Source: JBQDBK01 sp052090825
Lineage (GTDB): Bacteria > Bacillota > Clostridia > Tissierellales > Peptoniphilaceae
Length of the DNA stretch: 8,482 bases
Reading direction: 5' to 3'
NCBI GenBank assembly: GCA_052090825.1
Contig: JBQDBK010000030.1
Coordinates: 1 to 8,482, forward strand
Shown here: positions 1 to 5,295 of the stretch, one piece after another
How positions within the stretch are numbered: position 1 is the first letter of the stretch
How the letters are laid out: each line of letters starts with the position of its first letter
Position numbers and translations under genes: made by a program
Notes under the pieces: generated by a model
Database searches by the model: none
What the model was told of the DNA's origin: nothing
Seen by the model: the letters and a program-made list of their open reading frames with translations, nothing else

Positions 1-860
1 ATATTTTTGTCTAACATTTTTTGTACATTTGTAAAACCACTAGCTAATTTTAGATTAGAAGTAGGATTATAAATAGGATAAAAATCTTTGTCAGAAACAA
101 AATCGATTTCTAAGTTACTTAAATGAGTGCAATGTGCGGCTATTAACTTCACATCAAAATATCCAATGCTATCTAAATAATAAGCTGGGCTCAAACCAAA
201 ATTTTTAATAGAATCTTTAACTTCTTTTAAGGTTTCAGATAAATGTATATTCAAAACTCCATCCATATCTTTACTTAATTCTAAGATTTCTTTTAAATAC
301 TCCTTAGAGCAAGTGTATATAGAATGTGGTCCTGGAATAATCTTAACCCTATTACCTGCATTATGGTATGTAGAGTAAAGCCACTTTAATTCGTCTAATC
401 TTTCTTTTCCTCCACCTGCAATATCCATAAGACCTCTAGATAAAAATCCTCTTACTCCTGATTCTATAATAGCCTCTGAAACTTTATCCAAACTATAATA
501 CATATCGCAAACAGAAGAGACTCCGCTTTTAATATTTTCTATAATAGACAGTAAACTTGCATAGTATATGTCTTCTTCACTTAGTTTATCTTCTATTGGA
601 AATATCTTTTTATTAAGCCAAGTGTCCAAATCTAAATCATCTGCTAAATTTCTCATCATAGTCATCCCTAAATGACTATGAGCATTAGTAAAAGCAGGTA
701 AAGCTAATTTATTATCACAGTTAATAATTTCTTCAGCTTCTAACTTTAAATCTTTACCAATTTGTTTTATAATATTATCTTGAATGTATATATCATAATT
801 TTCATAAATTTTTTCTTCTTCAATATTAAGATATGAAAGATTTTTTAATAATAAACTCAT
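1..860 (-). CDS. Amidohydrolase, MTA/SAH deaminase-like (partial, C-terminus off the left edge)
   Basis: This frame is open from an ATG at 860 to the window edge, giving about 286 residues of a family usually near 430. An AGGAGG at 870-865 lies 4 bases before the ATG. Motifs seen are those of metal-dependent deaminases of the 5-methylthioadenosine/S-adenosylhomocysteine deaminase and SsnA type: HSH after LPAFTNA (about residues 61-63), GPHSIYTCS (about 179), HLSET with its His and Glu (about 206-209), AHCTHLS (about 243) and NPTSNLKLASG (about 265). The HxH pair and the two later His residues are the expected metal ligands. The catalytic Asp of the later GTDG-type motif would lie outside the window. 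The family hydrolyses amino groups from purine-like substrates in the cytoplasm. MTA or SAH as substrate is an inference; guanine or another aromatic amine is possible. The gene diverges from rpsD with its own promoter. Confidence 0.85.
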   Translation of the reverse strand, partial: MSLLLKNLSYLNIEEEKIYENYDIYIQDNIIKQIGKDLKLEAEEIINCDNKLALPAFTNAHSHLGMTMMRNLADDLDLDTWLNKKIFPIEDKLSEEDIYYASLLSIIENIKSGVSSVCDMYYSLDKVSEAIIESGVRGFLSRGLMDIAGGGKERLDELKWLYSTYHNAGNRVKIIPGPHSIYTCSKEYLKEILELSKDMDGVLNIHLSETLKEVKDSIKNFGLSPAYYLDSIGYFDVKLIAAHCTHLSNLEIDFVSDKDFYPIYNPTSNLKLASGFTNVQKMLDKN

Positions 861-888
861 AATTCCTCCTTATTTGTTCACTTTTAAT

Positions 889-917
889 ATTATATCATTT
901 TTAAAATTATTTTTGAA
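889..917 (-). promoter_or_regulatory. Promoter of the amidohydrolase gene
   Basis: On the minus strand TTCAAA (917-912) lies 17 bases before TATAAT (894-889). The latter is preceded by TG one base upstream, an extended -10. Transcription would start near 882, leaving a leader of about 20 bases with the ribosome site. The -35 is only a 4 of 6 match, but the extended -10 compensates. Confidence 0.6.
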
Positions 918-922
918 ATTTC

Positions 923-951
923 TTTACAAAAACAAGTATATTTAGTATAAT
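923..951 (+). promoter_or_regulatory. Promoter of rpsD
   Basis: TTTACA (923-928) and a perfect TATAAT (946-951) are separated by exactly 17 bases, close to the housekeeping sigma consensus. The predicted start near 958 gives a leader of about 47 bases before the rpsD ATG. Its -35 box lies 5 bases from that of the divergent amidohydrolase promoter. Confidence 0.8.
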
Positions 952-959
952 ACATTCGG

Positions 960-995
960 CTCTTAAAATTATCGCGGCAAGAATATTATTAGGAG
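960..995 (+). promoter_or_regulatory. Possible hairpin hiding the rpsD ribosome binding site
   Basis: In the short rpsD leader, 960-966 (CTCTTAA) can pair with 989-995 (TTAGGAG, including the whole AGGAG ribosome site), with one G-U pair. The helix continues to 972/983 with two mismatches and closes on a 10-base loop, CGCGGCAAGA. S4 represses its own synthesis by binding leader RNA in several bacteria, so a structure masking the site is plausible. No similarity to a known S4 leader was recognised. Confidence 0.3.
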
Positions 996-1004
996 TTGAA
1001 AAAA

Positions 1005-1601
1005 ATGGCAAAAATGATGACACCTAGATTTAAACAATCTAGAAGATTAGGACTTAATGTATGTGGTCACCCTAAAGCTATGAAAAGAGCAACCAAGGGT
1101 ACTGCTAGAAGTGATAAGAAGTTAACTGAATATGGTAAGCAATTGCTTGAAAAACAAAGATTAAGAGCTTACTACGGTGTTCTAGAAAAACAATTTGTTA
1201 ATCTATTTAAAGAAGCTAAAAAAACTAATGATCAAACAGGTCCAGCACTTGTTAAATTCTTAGAAAGAAGACTTGATAATCTTGTTTACAGAATGGGATT
1301 TGCAAGTTCTATTAGACAAGCTAGACAAATGGTTACTCATGGACATATTAGTGTAAATGGAAAAAAAGTAAATATTCCTTCATACAGATGTGATGCAGGA
1401 GATGTTCTTGAATTATCTGAAAGAGGTAAAAAGACTGACTTATTTAAACAAAATTTCGAGACAAACTATGTTACTTCTTATCCATATATAACTAAAGAAG
1501 AAAATTTTAAAGCTACATTAGTATCTCTTCCTAACAGAGAAGATATTCCAGTAGAAATAGATGACCAATTAATCGTTGAATACTATTCTAAAAATATGTA
1601 G
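1005..1601 (+). CDS. rpsD: 30S ribosomal protein S4
   Basis: The 198-residue product binds 16S rRNA and nucleates assembly of the small subunit. The sequence begins MAKMMTPRFKQSRRLG and carries the S4 RNA-binding domain at about residues 88-150, with RRLDNLVYR, IRQARQMVTHGHI and VNGKKVNIPSY, followed by the C-terminal LIVEYYSKNM that matches S4 ends. I chose ATG 1005 because AGGAG (991-995) lies 9 bases upstream and the family starts MA(R/K). An in-frame TTG at 996 touches the ribosome site and is rejected. The N-terminal region has a single Cys (residue 20), so it lacks the four-Cys zinc site of some S4 proteins. The gene stands alone between its own promoter and terminator, not in the alpha operon, as in Bacillus and many clostridia. 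A second S4 paralogue elsewhere is possible. Confidence 0.97.
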   Translation: MAKMMTPRFKQSRRLGLNVCGHPKAMKRATKGTARSDKKLTEYGKQLLEKQRLRAYYGVLEKQFVNLFKEAKKTNDQTGPALVKFLERRLDNLVYRMGFASSIRQARQMVTHGHISVNGKKVNIPSYRCDAGDVLELSERGKKTDLFKQNFETNYVTSYPYITKEENFKATLVSLPNREDIPVEIDDQLIVEYYSKNM

Positions 1602-1605
1602 TGAT

Positions 1606-1650
1606 AAAAGTGATGAAATCCAACCCAATTTCATCACTTTTTTTATTTTT
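1606..1650 (+). terminator. rpsD intrinsic terminator
   Basis: A perfect 14-bp stem (1606-1619 with 1628-1641) encloses the 8-base loop CCAACCCA and is followed by a T-rich run to 1650. It begins 5 bases after the rpsD stop, so rpsD is transcribed alone. Confidence 0.9.
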
Positions 1651-1654
1651 AAGT

Positions 1655-1676
1655 ATATACTATAATAATAGTATAT
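1655..1676. repeat. Inverted repeat over the likely -10 of the DUF2007 gene
   Basis: ATATACTAT (1655-1663) and ATAGTATAT (1668-1676) form a perfect 9-base inverted repeat with spacer AATA. It overlaps TATAAT at 1661-1666, the only good -10 candidate before the gene at 1698. The matching -35 position falls in the T-run of the rpsD terminator and is poor. The repeat could be an operator, or only AT-rich symmetry. Confidence 0.35.
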
Positions 1677-1697
1677 GAAGATAATTGGAGGTATAGT

Positions 1698-1973
1698 ATG
1701 AGTATAGATGAAAATAAATTTGTAAGACTTATCACTGTTTTTGATGAATTAAATAGAGCAAGTATAAAAGGACTTTTAGAAGATAGTGATATTCCATATA
1801 TAGAACACGCTTCTGACAATAATGGTATTATGGATTTTATATATGGGGGAAGTATTTCTGGTAAGGATATATTAGTTCCAGATTTTTTATTAGAAAAATC
1901 AAGAGAAATTTTAAAAATGGTACTTAATATTGATTTTTCCACATATGAAAAACAAAATGAAAATAATAAATAA
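1698..1973 (+). CDS. Small DUF2007-type protein (putative signal-transducing protein)
   Basis: The 91-residue protein has the layout of the DUF2007 family, annotated as a putative prokaryotic signal-transducing protein. It has FVRLITVFDELNRASIKGLL (residues 8-27, a beta strand and the helix that re-reads as 'source of information'), then IPYIEH, then YGGSISGKDILVPDFLLEKS (about 49-68) and a final helix EILKMVL. The domain is about 65-70 residues and fills the protein, leaving a charged, Asn-rich tail. No signal peptide or membrane segment is present. GGAGG (1687-1691) sits 6 bases before the ATG. It is monocistronic between two terminators. No biochemical role is established for the family that I can name. 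Confidence 0.8.
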   Translation: MSIDENKFVRLITVFDELNRASIKGLLEDSDIPYIEHASDNNGIMDFIYGGSISGKDILVPDFLLEKSREILKMVLNIDFSTYEKQNENNK

Positions 1974-2008
1974 AAAGCAGCTATCTAATCATAGATAGCT
2001 GCTTTTTT
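1972..2008. terminator. Bidirectional terminator between convergent genes
   Basis: A perfect 16-bp stem (1972-1987 with 1992-2007) with a 4-base ATCA loop has an A-run on its left and a T-run on its right. It can therefore stop transcription from both sides. It includes the last base pair of the DUF2007 stop region on one side and most of the stop codon of the flavoprotein gene (2009-2007) on the other. Confidence 0.93.
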
Positions 2009-2558
2009 ACTCTTCTTTCATGAATTTAAGCTCTTTTTTATCTTTACCAAATTTTTTTCTTTTAGCAGTTAATTCATCTATGTCAAATCTATAGACCGCT
2101 GTCCTTTTAAGTGAATTCCTTATAGCAACATCAAAAAATTCCATCATTTCCGGATCATATTTTTCAGATATTATTCTTAAAGCAGCAATCTTTTCCTCAT
2201 CTTCTTCTACTCTATAAACTCTTCCCTTTGCTATAGCTGAATAATATTCAGTTGTAAAAATTTTCCCAGAAGTATTATTTGTTTCAGCAACTATATCTCT
2301 CATCTCTTCTACTGTATATAGGTTAGGAACCTTAGTAAAAGAAACAAAAACAAAGCTTCCAAAGTTACCATCTTTAAATAATTCTGTCTTTTTACCTTCT
2401 AAAGCTCCATGAAAATAAATACTATTATCTAATCTAGCTATAGAAAGTGGTAAAGAATAAACTTCTTCTTCATTCTTTACTGATAAAACGCCATATTCAG
2501 ACTCATCAATAACTTTAAGCCCAAATTCTCTATCCATTTCTCTGTCTTTTCTTCTCAT
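2007..2558 (-). CDS. Nim-like pyridoxamine 5'-phosphate oxidase family flavoprotein
   Basis: The 183-residue protein resembles NimA-type members of the FMN-binding split-barrel (pyridoxamine 5'-phosphate oxidase-like) family. It starts MRRKDREM, the usual Nim-type opening, followed by YGVLSV (22-27), VYSLPLSIARLDNSIYFHGA (33-52; His50 corresponds to the conserved His of Nim proteins), EGKKTEL (54-60), and YYSAIAKGRVYRVEEDEEK (105-123). It ends with a Lys-rich tail. Family members bind flavin and reduce small molecules; Nim proteins are linked to 5-nitroimidazole tolerance, but most genomic homologues have no proven role, so resistance should not be assumed. The ATG lies 2 bases after the stop of the aminopeptidase gene, and its GAGG ribosome site overlaps that gene's end. 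The two genes are therefore one operon and probably translationally coupled. Confidence 0.85.
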   Translation of the reverse strand: MRRKDREMDREFGLKVIDESEYGVLSVKNEEEVYSLPLSIARLDNSIYFHGALEGKKTELFKDGNFGSFVFVSFTKVPNLYTVEEMRDIVAETNNTSGKIFTTEYYSAIAKGRVYRVEEDEEKIAALRIISEKYDPEMMEFFDVAIRNSLKRTAVYRFDIDELTAKRKKFGKDKKELKFMKEE

Positions 2559-2560
2559 AA

Positions 2561-3949
2561 TTACCTCATAAAAGCACTATATGCTTTGTAAGTCATATAG
2601 GCATCTGCTTTTGATACTAGTTCTATTGGAGCGTGCATTGAAAGCATAGCTGTTCCCATATCAACAACTTCTGCTCCATGTTCAGCCAATATATAAGCTA
2701 TTGTACCGCCACCACCTTGATCAACTTTACCTAGTTCGCCAGTTTGCCAAACAACATCATTCTCTTTAAAAATATTTCTCAATTGTGAAATAAATTCTGA
2801 ATTTGCATCATTGCTTCCTCCCTTTCCACGGGAACCAGTATATTTAGACATATTAATACCATATCCAACCCTAGCTGCATTCTTATCGTCCATAACCTCT
2901 TTGTAGCTTGGGTCTAGAGCTGCAGTAACATCAGCAGAAAGTACTCTAGAATTAGCCATAGCGCGTCTTAGTAGTATATCACTATAATTATCCCTAGTAG
3001 CTAAAATTTCTGCAACTGCATTTTCAAAAAACTTTGCTGCCATAGAAGTATTTCCAACAGAACCTATTTCCTCTTTATCTACAAATAAAGCAACAGCTGT
3101 AATCTCAGGATTTTCAACGTCAAAAATAGCTTCTAAATTTGCATAAGAACATACTCTATCATCGTGTCCATGAGCTGCAATCATGGCCCTGTCTAATCCT
3201 ACATCACGAGCTTTAGAAGCTGGTACTAATTCAAATTCAGCAGTTAGAAAATCTTCTTCCATTATTCCATAATTATCATATAAGTGTTTTAATATTAATC
3301 TTTTTATAGGATTCTTGTCATCATCTATCCCATAACTACTATGTCCTACAACAACATTTAAAGATTCTCCTGTTACACCCTCTTCCATAGATTTTTTTCT
3401 TTGATCTGCTCCCAAATGTGGTAAAACATCATTTATATAAAATATAGGGTCTTTTTCATCTTCTCCAATGGAAATATTTAATCCCTCTCCTTTTGAATTA
3501 ATAACAAATCCGTGTAGTGCAAGAGGAATAGTTGGCCATTGATATTTCTTTATTCCACCATAATAATGAGTCTTTAACAAGGCAAGTTCTGAATCTTCAT
3601 ATAAAGGTCTTTGCTTTAAATCAAGTCTAGGGCAATCTATATGAGACCCTACGATATTCATTCCTTCTGCTATATCTTTTCCTATTACAAATAAAACAGC
3701 AGATTTGTTTTTATTATTTAAATATATTTTATCACCTGCTTTTATTTCTCCATTTAAAGCTTCTTTTAACTCAATAAAACCATTTTCTTTAGCCTTATTT
3801 ATTATAAAATCACAAGCTTCTCTTTCTGTCTTTGACTTATCTAAAAACTCTTTATATCTCTCACTATATTCAAATATTTTATTGTATTCATTTTCATCAA
3901 CTTGTTGCCATACTGACTTTGCTTTATATTCTAATTCTTCAAAATTCAT
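2561..3949 (-). CDS. M18 family aminopeptidase
   Basis: The 462-residue protein is a cytoplasmic dinuclear zinc aminopeptidase of family M18 (aminopeptidase I / aspartyl aminopeptidase type), which trims N-terminal residues from peptides. The metal and catalytic residues are all present: GSHIDCPRLD (His103, Asp105), HGHDDRVC (bridging Asp263/264), DKEEIGS (Glu293/294), SADVTAALDP (Asp340) and MLSMHAPIE (His439). Spacing and total length match the family, which assembles into large tetrahedral dodecamers. AGGAGT lies 7 bases before the ATG. It leads an operon with the Nim-like flavoprotein. Amino-acid preference (acidic versus broader) cannot be read from the sequence. A role in peptide catabolism suits an amino-acid-fermenting anaerobe, which is inference. 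Confidence 0.95.
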   Translation of the reverse strand: MNFEELEYKAKSVWQQVDENEYNKIFEYSERYKEFLDKSKTEREACDFIINKAKENGFIELKEALNGEIKAGDKIYLNNKNKSAVLFVIGKDIAEGMNIVGSHIDCPRLDLKQRPLYEDSELALLKTHYYGGIKKYQWPTIPLALHGFVINSKGEGLNISIGEDEKDPIFYINDVLPHLGADQRKKSMEEGVTGESLNVVVGHSSYGIDDDKNPIKRLILKHLYDNYGIMEEDFLTAEFELVPASKARDVGLDRAMIAAHGHDDRVCSYANLEAIFDVENPEITAVALFVDKEEIGSVGNTSMAAKFFENAVAEILATRDNYSDILLRRAMANSRVLSADVTAALDPSYKEVMDDKNAARVGYGINMSKYTGSRGKGGSNDANSEFISQLRNIFKENDVVWQTGELGKVDQGGGGTIAYILAEHGAEVVDMGTAMLSMHAPIELVSKADAYMTYKAYSAFMR

Positions 3950-4020
3950 AAAATCACTCCTTAAACTTATTAATGGGCTTATCTATTTACTTGATAAACT
4001 TAAATTGCATACTCTTAATT

Positions 4021-4049
4021 ATTATACTACTTAAATTAATTTATTTAAA
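4021..4049 (-). promoter_or_regulatory. Candidate promoter of the aminopeptidase operon
   Basis: On the minus strand TTTAAA (4049-4044) lies 17 bases before a perfect TATAAT (4026-4021), giving a leader of about 65 bases. The -35 matches only 4 of 6 and the region is very AT-rich, so the call rests mostly on the -10. Confidence 0.4.
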
Positions 4050-4158
4050 TCAGATTAAATATAGATGATGAGTATATAAATTTTAATTCCCTTTATTTAT
4101 TATTTTAAACTGTAAAAAATATTATAAGTATTCTCAAATTATTTTTTAATATATCTAC

Positions 4159-4735
4159 CTATATATCAAAGCTCCTAGGATATAAATCTATATCTACTTC
4201 TCTTCCAATTGCCATTGCCCATTGTCTAAAACCAAAAGCTACAGAAGTAATTATATTATCTGTCTTCAAGTATTTATCTTTCACGACTCCTTTACAAGAA
4301 TCAGTCCATCTTACCATATACTTTAAGTCATTTTCTATAAAACCTTCTTCTAATAAATCAATTTTATCCACACCTATCATAAAAGCTTTATTTTTTTAAT
4401 AACCTAATTTTAAAAGTAAAATAGGTGCAATTGAAATAGCTCCAATTATAGTCCCAGACTCGTATGATTTTCTTACAAGTTCTTGAATATTTTTATCTTC
4501 TACCAACTCTTTGGCATCACTAGATCCACTTATTAAAAGAGAATCATATTCAGCTGTATCTATATTTTCAATAGTTTTATCTGCAATTACAGTTAATCCC
4601 TCTTCTGTTTTAATTGGTTTTAATTCTTTTGAAAAATATACTATAGGTTTTTTAGCCATTTTTAACATTTCTAAAGCCACAGTAAGTTCAAATAAGCAGC
4701 ATGTATTATAAAGTAAAACTCCTATCTTTTTTCAT
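4159..4735 (-). pseudogene. DJ-1/PfpI family protein, broken by a frameshift and a nonsense codon
   Basis: A good ribosome site (GAGGAGG, 4745-4739) precedes ATG 4735-4733, but that frame stops after nine codons. Removing one A from the A6 run after the ATG restores MKKIGVLLYNTCCLFELTVA, joined to the frame from 4680. That frame runs through VALEMLKMAKKPIVYFSKEL and GAISIAPILLLKLGY to an in-frame TAA at 4398-4396, and continues in the same frame with KNKAFMIGVDKIDLLEEGF to AFGFRQWAMAIG and the true stop TAG (4161-4159). The region is 577 bases, exactly one more than 192 codons. The repaired protein has 191 residues, the normal DJ-1/PfpI length, and its Glu in the CLFE segment fits the family's active-site Glu. 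Ser stands where the nucleophile Cys is expected (GAISIAP). Two independent lesions argue for a decayed gene rather than one sequencing error. Confidence 0.8.
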
Positions 4736-4822
4736 ATTCCTCCTCTTAATAAAAACAAATCGGAAAATTCAATTATTTTTCTTCTCGTCTTTATTCTATC
4801 ACTTTTTATTCTATAACTTATT

Positions 4823-4851
4823 AATATAAAAAATTTATGAATTTATTTCAA
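4823..4851 (-). promoter_or_regulatory. Candidate promoter of the DJ-1-like pseudogene
   Basis: On the minus strand TTGAAA (4851-4846) and TATATT (4828-4823) are 17 bases apart, each a 5 of 6 match. Transcription would start near 4816, leaving about 80 bases of leader. The 4746-4900 stretch otherwise holds no gene; it is AT-rich and contains two copies of TTTATTCTAT (4790-4799 and 4805-4814, 15-base period) of unknown meaning. Confidence 0.4.
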
Positions 4852-4907
4852 AAATTATTATAATCTATATTAAAATTATAAAATATAATAAATTTTTTAA
4901 AAAGTAA

Positions 4908-4936
4908 TTGACATAATACACTTAATCAAGTAAACT
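4908..4936 (+). promoter_or_regulatory. Promoter of the argGH operon
   Basis: A perfect TTGACA (4908-4913) is followed after 17 bases by TAAACT (4931-4936, 4 of 6). The predicted start near 4943 falls just ahead of the first paired bases of the T-box leader, which supports the assignment. Confidence 0.75.
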
Positions 4937-5127
4937 AAAGAGCATATTATTTAAAACTAAAAAAATCTATGAAATAGGTGAACACTAATTAAATCTTTCA
5001 GAGAGCTGATGTCTGGTGAAATTCAGTAGAGGAAGTTTTTGTTCTTAGGACTATGGAGATTATACTGCGAACTTTTGTAAGCAGTATACGTAAAGTTTTC
5101 GTTAAACTACAAGTGGGAAGTAATTTC

Positions 5128-5187
5128 CAAAAAGAGTGGTACCGCGATAATTCGTCTCTTTCCTTCGGGAAAGAGATTTTTTTATTA
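5128..5187 (+). promoter_or_regulatory. T-box expression platform, copy 1 (antiterminator/terminator)
   Basis: In the antiterminator, AAAGAG (5131-5136) pairs with CTCTTT (5156-5161), leaving the bulge TGGTACC (5137-5143) that captures the tRNA end, with a short GCG/CGT helix above. TGGT would pair with a tRNA ending ACCA. The competing terminator uses 5155-5163. This 60-base unit recurs 82 bases downstream at 56 of 60 identity. Confidence 0.9.
5155..5183 (+). terminator. T-box terminator 1
   Basis: TCTCTTTCC (5155-5163) and GGAAAGAGA (5168-5176) form a perfect 9-bp stem closed by a TTCG tetraloop, followed by seven T (5177-5183). It shares CTCTTT with the antiterminator, so the two folds exclude each other. 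Confidence 0.93.
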
Positions 5188-5209
5188 CACACTTATTTTG
5201 GGTTACTTT

Positions 5210-5269
5210 CAAAAAGAGTGGTACCACGACAATTCGTCTCTTTCCTTTTGGAAAGAGATTTTTTTATTA
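5210..5269 (+). promoter_or_regulatory. T-box expression platform, copy 2 (tandem duplicate)
   Basis: This is a direct repeat of 5128-5187. TGGTACC recurs at 5219-5225 with AAAGAG before it and CTCTTT (5238-5243) after it. The four differences are G5144 to A5226 (keeps a pair with the T of CGT, G-U becoming A-U), T5148 to C5230 (loop), and two changes in the terminator loop (TTCG to TTTT). No stem I or specifier lies in the 22 bases between the copies, so this platform must be served by the single upstream specifier. Confidence 0.9.
5237..5265 (+). terminator. T-box terminator 2
   Basis: The same 9-bp stem as in terminator 1 (5237-5245 with 5250-5258) is closed by TTTT and followed by seven T (5259-5265). 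It ends 18 bases before the argG ribosome site, so it is a second gate between promoter and argG. Confidence 0.92.
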
Positions 5270-5295
5270 AGTTTATTTAATTTGGAGGAGAAAAG

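Larger units (their letters stand above)
4943..5269 (+). ncRNA. T-box riboswitch leader of argGH, with a doubled expression platform
   Basis: This leader RNA binds a tRNA and lets transcription proceed only if the tRNA is uncharged. Stem I runs from about 4966 to 5060. Its base can pair ATAG (4974-4977) with CTAT (5051-5054) and GAAC (4980-4983) with GTTC (5041-5044), with GA steps below resembling the usual kink-turn. AGAGAG (5000-5005) and GGTGAA (5015-5020) match conserved stem I elements. Between the paired segments on the 3' side lies TTAGGA, giving AGG (5047-5049, Arg) followed by A as the best specifier. Stem II is a perfect 8-bp hairpin (5061-5068 with 5081-5088); stem III is GGGAA/TTTCC (5115-5128). 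The T-box motif AGAGTGGTACCGCG follows at 5133-5146, with a terminator at 5155-5183. A second antiterminator/terminator follows without another stem I. The arginine reading agrees with the downstream genes; GAC (Asp) is the overlapping alternative. Confidence 0.93.

Noticed and set aside
996..1004. TTG start giving rpsD three extra residues (MKK)
   Set aside because: The TTG touches the AGGAG ribosome site, while ATG 1005 has proper 9-base spacing and the family N-terminus.
1649..1942. Minus-strand open frame of 97 codons opposite the DUF2007 gene
   Set aside because: It is antisense to a gene with a recognised domain, has no ribosome site and its product is low-complexity.
3705..4034. Plus-strand open frame of 109 codons over the start of the aminopeptidase gene
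   Set aside because: Most of it is antisense to a clear M18 sequence, and the product is a Ser/Leu/Phe-rich shadow.
4141..4175. Possible terminator after the DJ-1 pseudogene (TATAT/ATATA pairing followed by A/T run)
   Set aside because: The stem has only A-T pairs and no stable core.
4511..4711. Plus-strand open frame of 66 codons
   Set aside because: It is antisense to the DJ-1-like pseudogene and has no similarity or start signal.
4790..4814. Two direct copies of TTTATTCTAT with a 15-base period
   Set aside because: The repeats are short in very AT-rich DNA and not symmetric; they are noted only as part of the intergenic description.
3986..4934. The 10-base word ATCAAGTAAA found both upstream of the aminopeptidase (minus strand, 3995-3986) and in the argG promoter (4925-4934)
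   Set aside because: It is too short and AT-rich to mean a shared operator, and no symmetry surrounds either copy.
4998..5280. Open frames on both strands inside the argG leader (4998-5192 minus, 5053-5280 plus)
   Set aside because: They overlap the T-box structure. The repeated KEWYRDNSSLSF-like stretch in the plus frame is only the translation of the duplicated expression platform.
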